NCBI GenBank assembly: GCA_045599365.1
Contig: JAZRVS010000097.1
Location: forward strand, 1 to 22,687
Direction of reading: 5' to 3'
DNA length: 22,687 nt
DNA from: UBA1715 sp045599365
GTDB lineage: Bacteria > Bacteroidota > Bacteroidia > Bacteroidales > UBA1715
Shown here in pieces: positions 14,708 to 21,844 of the stretch (the stretch's first letter is position 1; every line of letters begins with the position of its first letter). The notes below the pieces were generated by a model that was not told where the DNA came from, did no database searches, and was given only the letters and a program-made list of their open reading frames with translations. A program made the position numbers and the translations under genes.

Positions 14708-15094
14708 CTAACGTTTACTAAATTGAAATCTTTTACGTGCCTTCTTTTGACCTGGTTTCTTACGTTCAACCTCACGTTGATCACGCGTTAAGAAGCCTTG
14801 TTTTTTCAAAGGTGTCTTATTCTCTTCATCCATTTTTACCAAAGCTCTTGCAATAGCTAAACGTAATGCTTCTGCTTGACCTTTAATACCACCACCTGCT
14901 AAGTTAACTTTGATATCAAAGTTTCCTTCTTTCTCAAGAAGAGCTAATGGTTGTTTTACTATGAATTGAAGACGATCTTCTGGAAAATAGTTTTCCATCT
15001 CACGGTCATTAACCATGATTTTCCCTTTTCCTTCTTTAACGTAAATTCTTGCGATTGCAGATTTTCTTCTACCTAAAGCATTTATTACTTCCAT
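14708..15094 (-). CDS. rpsI: 30S ribosomal protein S9
   Basis: The 128-residue protein is S9 of the small ribosomal subunit. It has the N-terminal NALGRRKSAIARIYV, the middle GGGIKGQAEALRLAIARAL (about 66-84) and the basic C-terminal tail ending RKRFQFSKR, which reaches the decoding P-site tRNA in known ribosomes. Length is normal. It follows rplM by 11 bases, the near-universal rplM-rpsI pair. The 111-base gap to rpsB holds the hairpin described separately, so rpsB-tsf may be co-transcribed or separately controlled. Confidence 0.98.
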   Translation of the reverse strand: MEVINALGRRKSAIARIYVKEGKGKIMVNDREMENYFPEDRLQFIVKQPLALLEKEGNFDIKVNLAGGGIKGQAEALRLAIARALVKMDEENKTPLKKQGFLTRDQREVERKKPGQKKARKRFQFSKR

Positions 15095-15105
15095 ACTCTA
15101 TTCTC

Positions 15106-15549
15106 TTAAAACTTTAATTCCTTTGGTTGTTGTGCTTCTTGTTTGTGGTTAGGACCAACATACACAAACAAATTCTTTAAGCAGTCTCTTCCCAAAGAAT
15201 TTTTTGGAAGCATTCCTGCTACAGCATTATAAATAATTCTTGTAGGATCCTTTGCCATCAAATCTGCTGGAGTTTGGATTCTCTGACCACCAGGATACAT
15301 CGTGTGATGGATGTATTCTTTGTCTGTCATCTTGTTTCCCGTAAATTTTACTTTCTCAGCGTTAATTACGATTACTCCGTCTCCACAATTTACATTTGGA
15401 GTGAATGATGGTTTGTGCTTCCCTCTTACAATTTTTGCAATCTGAGCACACATTCTACCTACTACCTGGTCTGTTGCATCAACAACGAACCATTCCTTTT
15501 GAACAGTAGCCTTATTGGCTGATTTTGTTTTGTAACTTAAAGTATCCAC
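15106..15549 (-). CDS. rplM: 50S ribosomal protein L13
   Basis: The 147-residue protein is L13 of the large ribosomal subunit. Typical stretches are KEWFVVDATDQVVGRMC, RGKHKPSFTPNVNCGDGVIVINA (in parts), KVKFTGNKMTDKEYIHHT, and GMLPKNSLGRDCLKNLFVYVG. A few extra residues precede the conserved start, as in other Bacteroidota. It is the first gene of the rplM-rpsI-rpsB-tsf cluster and has a good promoter at 15592-15621. Confidence 0.98.
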   Translation of the reverse strand: MDTLSYKTKSANKATVQKEWFVVDATDQVVGRMCAQIAKIVRGKHKPSFTPNVNCGDGVIVINAEKVKFTGNKMTDKEYIHHTMYPGGQRIQTPADLMAKDPTRIIYNAVAGMLPKNSLGRDCLKNLFVYVGPNHKQEAQQPKELKF

Positions 15550-15591
15550 TTGAGTTAAATTTAATATATACTTTTCCCACTAATCGGGACG

Positions 15592-15621
15592 CAAAAATAA
15601 TAAATATTTTGTTTCTACAAA
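15592..15621 (-). promoter_or_regulatory. rplM operon promoter
   Basis: On the minus strand TTTG (15621 to 15618) is followed after 18 bases by TATTTTTG (15599 to 15592), which matches TAnnTTTG at all fixed positions. The start of transcription should be near 15586, giving a leader of roughly 35 bases before the rplM ATG. Confidence 0.65.
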
Positions 15622-15692
15622 CTAAATCCAAAAATTTTCTTTCCAAAAAACTTTTACATTATTATAGAGTACTCCGTTCTCTTAAAAAAAAC

Positions 15693-15767
15693 TGACAAGA
15701 AGGATTCGCACTTTTGTCATAATATGACACTTTGTCAACAAATTTTCACTGGCATACTAATTGACAA
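15693..15767. promoter_or_regulatory. Cluster of TGACA/TGTCA inverted repeats upstream of htpG
   Basis: Within 75 bases there are three inverted pairs: TGACAA (15693-15698) with TTGTCA (15714-15719), the tight palindrome TGTCAT-AAT-ATGACA (15715-15729), and TTGTCAA (15732-15738) with TTGACAA (15761-15767). They lie in the divergent region between rplM and htpG. A regulator site for the chaperone gene is plausible, with no known regulator that I can name. Confidence 0.45.
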
Positions 15768-15810
15768 TTGCAAGCAACGAAATTTTTGTAGAACTTAAAT
15801 TATATAAAGT

Positions 15811-17850
15811 ATGCAATCAGGTAAAATTGGTGTAACCACCGAAAACATTTTCCCAGTAATCAAAAAATTCTTGTATTCCGACCAGGAAATTTTCTTGCGC
15901 GAACTTGTTTCTAACGCAGTTGACGCAACTCAAAAACTTAAAACTCTTGCTAAACTTGGCAAATACGACAAAGATTTGTCTAATGCCCAGGTTCGCATCA
16001 TCCTTGACGAAAAAGGTAAAACCATCACTATTTCCGACGATGGTATTGGTATGACAGCCGAAGAAGTTGACAAATACATCAACCAAATTGCTTTTTCGGG
16101 TGCCGATGAATTTTTGAAAAAATTTGAGGGCAAAGCCGAAGCAATTATCGGACACTTTGGTCTTGGATTCTACTCTGCATTTATGGTTGCAAGTTCTGTT
16201 GACATTCTTACAAAATCGTATCAAGAAGGTGCAAAGGCTGTAAAATGGTCGTGCGATGGAAATCCAGACTTTACTCTTGACGAAATCGAAAAAGCAACGG
16301 TTGGTACCGACATCGTTCTTCATATTGACAAAGATGCCGAAGAATATTTGAAAAAAGAAAAAATCGAAGAATTGCTAAAGAAATACTGCAAATTCTTACC
16401 TGTTCAAATCGTTTTTGGCAAAAAACAAGAATGGAAAGATGGTAAATATGTTGACACTGAAGAAGATAATGTAATCAATAATCCTGTTCCTGCGTGGACT
16501 AAAAAACCAGCCGACCTAAAAGACGAAGATTACCAAAACTTCTACAAAGAATTGTATCCAATGGCCGACGATCCTTTGTTCTACATTCATTTGAATGTTG
16601 ATTATCCTTTCAACTTGACTGGTATTCTTTATTTCCCCAAAATCAGAAACAATTTTGAAGTTCAGAAGAACAAAATCCAATTGTATTGCAACCAAGTGTT
16701 TGTAACAGACTCTGTTGAAGGAATTGTTCCAGATTTCTTGACTTTGTTGCACGGCGTTCTTGATTCTCCTGACATTCCTTTGAACGTGTCGCGTAGCTAT
16801 TTGCAAAGCGACCGTAACGTAAAACAAATTTCAAGTCACATTACAAAAAAAGTTGCCGACCGCTTACAAGACATATTCAAAAATAGTCGTGAAGAATACG
16901 AAAAGAAATGGGACGATCTAAAATTATTCATCACCTACGGAATGTTGAGCGAAGAAAAATTCTACGACCGTGCCAAAGACTTCGCTCTATTCAAAAATGT
17001 TGACGGCAAATTCTTTACTTTCGAAGAATACAAAACATTGATTAAAGACAATCAAACTGACAAAAACGGAACTCTTATCTATTTGTATGCAAACGACCCA
17101 GAAACACAATACAGCTACATACAAAAGGCAAAAAACAAAGGTTACGATGTTTTGTTGATGGACGGACATTTGGATTCTCACCTAATTAGCCAATTGGAAC
17201 AAAAATTCGAGAAAGTTTCGTTCACTCGTGTCGATGCCGACATTATTGAAAATCTTGTAAAGAAAGACGACAAAACAGAATCAAAGATGTCGCAAGAAGA
17301 AAAAGACGATTTGTCAGTTGTATTTTCTTCACAAGCGGCAAAAGAATTTATGGTTCAATTCGAAAATCTTTCAGCCGACGAAGCTCCAATTATCGTAACA
17401 CAATCAGAATATATGCGTCGTATGAAAGATATGGCACAAATGAATCCTGGCATGAGTTTCTACAGTCAAATTCCAGATTCTTACAATTTGATTGTAAATG
17501 CAAATCACCCATTGATTGAAAAAATCAATGCCGATAAAATTGCAGCAACGAAAGAAAATCTTGACAAAATCGGCAATGAGTTGAAACCTTTGAAAGACGA
17601 GCAAAAACAACTTGAAGACGCCAAGAAAGGCAAAAAAGATGAAGAAATTCCTGCGGCTGACAAAGAAAAACTTGAAACGATAAATAAGCAAATCAGCGAA
17701 CTTGAAAGCAAGAAGAAAGATGCATTGACCGAATACGGCAAATCAAACAAAACAGTAAAACAATTGATTGATTTGGCTTTGATTTCGAACAATATGCTTA
17801 AAGGTGAAGCACTCGAAGAATTCGTAAAACGAAGCGTTAGTTTGTTATAA
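15811..17850 (+). CDS. htpG: Molecular chaperone HtpG (Hsp90)
   Basis: The 679-residue protein is a cytosolic Hsp90. The GHKL ATPase domain has E31 and N35 in LRELVSNAVDA, DDGIGM at 76-81 and the ATP lid motif GHFGLGFYSAF at 114-124. The middle domain includes LYCNQVFVTDS and PDIPLNVSRSYLQ with the catalytic-loop arginine. The C-terminal dimerisation domain carries a long Lys/Glu-rich, probably coiled-coil insert at about 580-648, seen in Bacteroidota HtpG but not in Escherichia coli (624 residues). The gene is divergent from rplM, has an upstream cluster of inverted repeats, and ends at an intrinsic terminator. Codon use looks like that of a well-expressed gene, with many GAC and AAC codons. 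Confidence 0.97.
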   Translation: MQSGKIGVTTENIFPVIKKFLYSDQEIFLRELVSNAVDATQKLKTLAKLGKYDKDLSNAQVRIILDEKGKTITISDDGIGMTAEEVDKYINQIAFSGADEFLKKFEGKAEAIIGHFGLGFYSAFMVASSVDILTKSYQEGAKAVKWSCDGNPDFTLDEIEKATVGTDIVLHIDKDAEEYLKKEKIEELLKKYCKFLPVQIVFGKKQEWKDGKYVDTEEDNVINNPVPAWTKKPADLKDEDYQNFYKELYPMADDPLFYIHLNVDYPFNLTGILYFPKIRNNFEVQKNKIQLYCNQVFVTDSVEGIVPDFLTLLHGVLDSPDIPLNVSRSYLQSDRNVKQISSHITKKVADRLQDIFKNSREEYEKKWDDLKLFITYGMLSEEKFYDRAKDFALFKNVDGKFFTFEEYKTLIKDNQTDKNGTLIYLYANDPETQYSYIQKAKNKGYDVLLMDGHLDSHLISQLEQKFEKVSFTRVDADIIENLVKKDDKTESKMSQEEKDDLSVVFSSQAAKEFMVQFENLSADEAPIIVTQSEYMRRMKDMAQMNPGMSFYSQIPDSYNLIVNANHPLIEKINADKIAATKENLDKIGNELKPLKDEQKQLEDAKKGKKDEEIPAADKEKLETINKQISELESKKKDALTEYGKSNKTVKQLIDLALISNNMLKGEALEEFVKRSVSLL

Positions 17851-17866
17851 AACCAACAACATATCG

Positions 17867-17901
17867 AAAGGAGACAATGCGAATTCGTTGTCTCCTTTTT
17901 T
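17867..17901 (+). terminator. Intrinsic terminator of htpG
   Basis: An 11-bp stem AAAGGAGACAA (17867-17877) pairs with TTGTCTCCTTT (17888-17898) around a 10-base loop and is followed by a T run. It lies 16 bases after the htpG stop. Confidence 0.92.
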
Positions 17902-17969
17902 ATTGGCATTTTTGTCTATTGTATTACGACATATATAACTTTAAAAGATAATGATGGACATCGCTGGCA

Positions 17970-18086
17970 ATAGTTTAGTTGATAGTTGTCAGACGAATCT
18001 CTTTGTGTAATCAACTTACCATTACGAAATATAAACTAAAAACTGATACCAAATTACAAGTGATTGTACTGTCAACTTGTATATTA
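17970..18086. repeat. Dispersed palindromic repeat, copy C (3' of recQ)
   Basis: Copy C shares 27 identical bases with copy B (17987-18013) and its right half from ACTGATACC (18042) to TTGTATATT (18085) matches copy A closely. Outer arms are AGTTGTCAG (17984-17992) and CTGTCAACT (18069-18077), with one mismatch. It lies between the htpG terminator and the recQ stop codon (18092-18094), so that recQ runs straight into it. Confidence 0.8.
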
Positions 18087-18091
18087 TTCTC

Positions 18092-19999
18092 TTAAAATTT
18101 ATTCCATACAAGACGAGCTCCATCAGAATAAATAATTTTCCCTTTGTCCAACAAATAATGGATGACCTCAATTATTTTTTCCTCCTCGAATTTTGAAGAA
18201 CGAATAATTTCACTCAACGTAGCAGGTTGATTACCAATTTTTGCCTTTAATTCTTCAACGATGTAATCAAATTGCAATTTATTCACATCTACATCATTAC
18301 GTGTTAGGCACACGTCGCAATTACCACAACGAGTACCCGTTTTTTCTCCGAAATACTCAAGAAGTTGAATACTCCGACACTTATTGTCACTCGTTACATA
18401 ACTCAATATTGCTTGCAACCGTTTTCGTTGTCGTTCTTTGCGTTCTTTTATGCGAGTCTCATTAAATCGCAATTGACCTGCAGCAACTCTATCTTCATTA
18501 AAAATCACTATCGGAGTTTGCTTTGCAGGCTCATAATCAATAACCTCAACTTGACTTAAATAATTGAGTATCTTTTTTAACTCCTCTACTGTCATTCCAA
18601 AACGACGAGCCATATCGTCCTCATAAAAATTTATGCGCTCGGCAAACACTCCAGGGTAATTCCGAAGAATTAACTTTATAAAGTTATCTAAATTTGGATG
18701 TTCTACTTGGTAGCGATACAATGAAAAACGATTTAATAAAAACTGTAATTTAGATGTTGCATCGTCAATTTCTGTTGAGACAATAATATCCTCTTCGTCA
18801 AGCAATTTTATACTATTTGCAGTTTCAATAAAAGGCAATTTGTATTTCTGACAAAAATCTATCAAATTGAAATCACAAACCTGTTTCGCCCCATACCCGA
18901 TTGCGATACCACAATATGTTGCTAAACAATCGTACACTTCTCTCACAAAATCAAGAGAAGGATATTTTTTCTCGAAATTTTCTCTTGATTTTTGCACATC
19001 TGCATCATTATAAAATAGAACAGCAAAAGAATCTTTTTCGTCTCGGCCAGCACGACCTGCTTCTTGGAAATAGGCCTCCAACGATTCTGGAATGTGTAAA
19101 TGTACTACAAAACGGACATTGGGTTTATCAATTCCCATTCCAAAGGCATTGGTTGAAACCATAACTTCATTAGGATTTTTCATCCACAATTCTTGCTTTT
19201 GAACACGAGTTTTTGAATCAAGTCCACCGTGATAAAAATCAGCTATAATACCATTTTGCTGCAAAAAGAATGCAATTTCCTTCGTTTCCTTTCTGGTAGA
19301 GACATATACAATACCTGTTCCTTTTGTTTTTTGACAAACTGTAAGTAATGCCCCCAACTTGTCATTTTTCTTTTTGACGAAATATGTCAAATTTTTTCGT
19401 TCAAAACTTTTAGAAAGAGAATGCAATTCCTTGAATTGCAATTTTTCTTGAATATCAACAACGACATCTGGAGTGGCAGTTGCTGTCAATGCCAAAACTG
19501 GTACTTTCGGTAAATATTGGCGAATATTTGCAATTTCTAAATATGAAGGTCTAAAATCGTATCCCCATTGCGAAATACAATGAGATTCATCTATAGCCAA
19601 CAAACAAACAGTCAATTTTTTAAGTACATCTAAAAATTGTTGCGTTTTAAGTCGTTCTGGCGAAATATATAAGAACTTATAATTTCCTAAAATACAATTA
19701 TTGTATGCTTGTTCAATAGCAATCCTACTCATTCCCGAATAGATAGCAACAGCCTGTATTCCTCGTCGTTTAAGATTGTCAACTTGGTCTTTCATCAATG
19801 CAATAAGTGGTGTTACCACTATGCAAGTTCCTTGTCTTGATAATGCCGCGACTTGGAATGTAATTGACTTGCCACCTCCAGTTGGCATCAATCCCAACGT
19901 ATCCTTTCCATCGCAAACACTTTCTATAATTTCTTGCTGTAGCGGTCTAAATTTTGGATATCCCCAATATTGTTGTAGTATTTTTTCGTATTCGGTCAT
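18092..19999 (-). CDS. recQ: RecQ-family ATP-dependent DNA helicase
   Basis: The 635-residue protein is a superfamily 2, 3'-5' DNA helicase. It has RPLQQEII (18-25), Walker A MPTGGGKS (38-45), DESH (137-140), TATAT (172-176) and motif VI QEAGRAGRD (312-320). After the helicase core come about 200 residues of probable winged-helix character, and only then the four-cysteine zinc cluster (C541, C558, C561, C564), followed by a short C-terminal helical or winged domain. There is no recognisable HRDC domain. This order differs from Escherichia coli RecQ but matches a common Bacteroidota type. I chose ATG 19999 because a TATCTTTG box at 20023-20016 puts transcription start close to the alternative ATG at 20008. 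Confidence 0.95.
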   Translation of the reverse strand: MTEYEKILQQYWGYPKFRPLQQEIIESVCDGKDTLGLMPTGGGKSITFQVAALSRQGTCIVVTPLIALMKDQVDNLKRRGIQAVAIYSGMSRIAIEQAYNNCILGNYKFLYISPERLKTQQFLDVLKKLTVCLLAIDESHCISQWGYDFRPSYLEIANIRQYLPKVPVLALTATATPDVVVDIQEKLQFKELHSLSKSFERKNLTYFVKKKNDKLGALLTVCQKTKGTGIVYVSTRKETKEIAFFLQQNGIIADFYHGGLDSKTRVQKQELWMKNPNEVMVSTNAFGMGIDKPNVRFVVHLHIPESLEAYFQEAGRAGRDEKDSFAVLFYNDADVQKSRENFEKKYPSLDFVREVYDCLATYCGIAIGYGAKQVCDFNLIDFCQKYKLPFIETANSIKLLDEEDIIVSTEIDDATSKLQFLLNRFSLYRYQVEHPNLDNFIKLILRNYPGVFAERINFYEDDMARRFGMTVEELKKILNYLSQVEVIDYEPAKQTPIVIFNEDRVAAGQLRFNETRIKERKERQRKRLQAILSYVTSDNKCRSIQLLEYFGEKTGTRCGNCDVCLTRNDVDVNKLQFDYIVEELKAKIGNQPATLSEIIRSSKFEEEKIIEVIHYLLDKGKIIYSDGARLVWNKF

Positions 20000-20015
20000 T
20001 CGGTTCAAATTTCCA

Positions 20016-20023
20016 CAAAGATA
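20016..20023 (-). promoter_or_regulatory. Likely -7 promoter box for recQ
   Basis: TATCTTTG on the minus strand matches TAnnTTTG at all fixed positions, 16 bases before the recQ ATG at 19999. No -33 TTTG lies at the right distance. Confidence 0.45.
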
Positions 20024-20068
20024 ATCGAAAATGCCATCGTTCTATCGGCATAAATTCAAAAAAAATTA

Positions 20069-20076
20069 TATTTTTG
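20069..20076 (+). promoter_or_regulatory. Likely -7 promoter box for yebC-purU
   Basis: TATTTTTG matches TAnnTTTG at all fixed positions and lies 21 bases before the yebC ATG at 20098. It rules out starts farther upstream, which would overlap recQ. No clear -33 box is present. Confidence 0.5.
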
Positions 20077-20097
20077 CTCAAATTAAATCAAAATCGT

Positions 20098-20850
20098 ATG
20101 TCAGGTCATAGTAAATGGGCAAAAATTAAGAGAGATAAAGGAGCAAATGACTCCAAAAGAAGTAAAATTTTCTCTCGTATTTCAAAAGAAATTACAATTG
20201 CAGTAAAAGAAGGTCAATGCAGCGATCCAGATATGAATCCTCGTTTGCGTCTTTGTATTCAAAATGCAAAGAGCCAAAATATGCCAAAAGATGTTATTGA
20301 ACGTGCAATCAACAAAGGTAAGCAAGACAAATCTGATTTTGAATTGTTGACATACGAAGGCTACGCAAATGGTGGTGTTGCTGTATTCGTTGAATGTTTG
20401 AGCGACAACAACAATCGTTCTTATACAGCAGTTCGAACTTGTTTTAAAAAATTCAACAACAACCTTGGTAACAACGGTTCTCTTGCTTTCATTTTTGACA
20501 GAAAAGGCGTTTTTGAAATCAAGAGAAGTGCGGTTTCAATGCCTTTGGATGAATTCGAATTTGAATTGATTGACGCTGGTTTAGACGAATTGGATACAGA
20601 AGACGAAGAAATCTTAACATTATATTGTCCTTACGATTCTTTTGGAAGTATTCAACAAAAGTTGGAAGAAATGAAAGTTGAAATTGACAGCGCAGAATTG
20701 AAACAAATTCCAAACACAATGAAAGAACTTCCTTTGGAAGATGCTCAAAGCGTAATGAAATTTGTTGACGCATTGGAAGAAATTGATGATGTAAGTGCTG
20801 TTTACCACAACCTTGAAATCACAGAAGAACTTGCTAATTCATTGGAATAA
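20098..20850 (+). CDS. yebC: YebC/PmpR-type protein (TACO1 family)
   Basis: The 250-residue protein is a YebC/TACO1 family member. It starts MSGHSKWAKIKRDKGANDSKR, has RLRLCIQNAKSQNMPKDVIERAI (in parts about 47-68), and LLTYEGYANGGVAVFVECL and the later acidic segments typical of the family. Members have been described both as DNA-binding regulators and, more recently, as translation factors that relieve ribosome stalling. Which role applies here cannot be read from sequence. I chose the ATG at 20098, matching the conserved MSGHSKW. Its stop overlaps the purU start by one base (TAATG), so the two are translationally coupled. Confidence 0.95.
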   Translation: MSGHSKWAKIKRDKGANDSKRSKIFSRISKEITIAVKEGQCSDPDMNPRLRLCIQNAKSQNMPKDVIERAINKGKQDKSDFELLTYEGYANGGVAVFVECLSDNNNRSYTAVRTCFKKFNNNLGNNGSLAFIFDRKGVFEIKRSAVSMPLDEFEFELIDAGLDELDTEDEEILTLYCPYDSFGSIQQKLEEMKVEIDSAELKQIPNTMKELPLEDAQSVMKFVDALEEIDDVSAVYHNLEITEELANSLE

Positions 20851-21719
20851 TGGAAAATAACGCAAAACAAACGGCGACTCTTTTGGTTCATTGCAAAGAC
20901 CAAAAAGGTATTGTAATGAAAGTTACCGATTTTATTTTGAAAAACAACGGAAACATCTTGTACCTTGACCAACACGTTGACCACCAAGAAGGAGAATTCT
21001 TTATGCGTGTTCAATGGGACTTGGAAGGTTTTAATATTCCAGCAGAGAAAATTGCAGACTATTTCACCACAATGATTGCAAAACCTGCAAAAATGACATT
21101 TGAAATTCATTTTTCAAACACAAAACAACGTTTAGCAATTTTTGTATCAAATCTGTCACATTGTATTTATGACATTCTTTCTCGCGCTCGTTCTGGAGAA
21201 TGGGACATTGAAGTTCCGCTTATCGTAAGCAATCACGAGAAACTTCGTCATATTGCAGAAGAATTCAACATTCCATATTATTGTTTGCCAATCACACCTG
21301 AAAACAAATTGGAACAAGAAGCAAAAATCAAAAAGTTGTTGCTCGAAAATAATATTGACTTAGTGATTCTTGCCCGATATATGCAAGTTGTATCCGATTC
21401 ATTTATAAAAGATTACACAAATAGAATTATCAATATTCACCATTCGTTTTTGCCAGCATTCCCAGGAGCAAAACCATACGAATCGGCTTATGCACGTGGT
21501 GTGAAATTGATTGGAGCGACAAGCCATTACGTTACTCCTGAACTTGACGCGGGACCAATTATTGCTCAAGGTGTTACCGAAGTTTCTCACAAAGACACCG
21601 TTGAGAATATGAAACGAAAAGGTTTGGATCTGGAAAAAATCGTACTTTCAAAAGCAATTTGGTCGCACATTCAACATAAAACACTGGTATTCAACAATAA
21701 AACTATTGTCTTTGAATAA
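20850..21719 (+). CDS. purU: Formyltetrahydrofolate deformylase
   Basis: The 289-residue protein hydrolyses 10-formyltetrahydrofolate to formate and tetrahydrofolate, balancing one-carbon pools and supplying formate for purine synthesis. Residues 1-85 form an ACT-like regulatory domain (ATLLVHCKDQKGIVMKVTDF). Residues 90-289 form the formyltransferase-fold catalytic domain with N195 and H197 in INIHHSFLPAF and D233 in ELDAGPII. The GATSHYVTP motif at 222-230 separates this deformylase from glycinamide formyltransferase. Length is normal. It is coupled to yebC by a one-base overlap and followed by a strong intrinsic terminator. Confidence 0.96.
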   Translation: MENNAKQTATLLVHCKDQKGIVMKVTDFILKNNGNILYLDQHVDHQEGEFFMRVQWDLEGFNIPAEKIADYFTTMIAKPAKMTFEIHFSNTKQRLAIFVSNLSHCIYDILSRARSGEWDIEVPLIVSNHEKLRHIAEEFNIPYYCLPITPENKLEQEAKIKKLLLENNIDLVILARYMQVVSDSFIKDYTNRIINIHHSFLPAFPGAKPYESAYARGVKLIGATSHYVTPELDAGPIIAQGVTEVSHKDTVENMKRKGLDLEKIVLSKAIWSHIQHKTLVFNNKTIVFE

Positions 21720-21738
21720 AATTCTTCAATTTTGAATA

Positions 21739-21776
21739 GAGAAAGGCGAAACATTTTGTTTCGCCTTTCTTTTTTG
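21739..21776 (+). terminator. Intrinsic terminator of yebC-purU
   Basis: A 12-bp stem GAAAGGCGAAAC (21741-21752) pairs with GTTTCGCCTTTC (21758-21769) around a 5-base loop, extended by an A-T and a G-T pair, and followed by a T run. It lies 21 bases after the purU stop. Confidence 0.93.
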
Positions 21777-21809
21777 GACTCTACACACAACACTTTTTAC
21801 ATTTTTTTT

Positions 21810-21817
21810 TACCTTTG
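21810..21817 (+). promoter_or_regulatory. Likely -7 promoter box for the UDP-sugar dehydrogenase gene
   Basis: TACCTTTG matches TAnnTTTG at all fixed positions, 27 bases before the ATG at 21845. The start of transcription would fall near 21824. A -33 TTTG at the proper distance is not seen. Confidence 0.5.
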
Positions 21818-21844
21818 TAATTGTCAATGTTTGATATCAAAAAA

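Noticed and set aside
14566..14784. Minus-strand 72-codon frame spanning the rpsI end and rpsB leader
   Set aside because: It overlaps two conserved ribosomal protein genes out of frame and shows no recognisable protein features.
15575..15589. TCCC-N7-GGGA hairpin at the 5' end of the rplM transcript as an L13 leader
   Set aside because: A 4-bp stem is too weak and overlaps the expected transcription start; no further structure supports it.
19954..20097. Plus-strand extension of yebC upstream of 20098
   Set aside because: It overlaps the recQ start antisense, precedes the yebC promoter box, and the family starts MSGHSKW.
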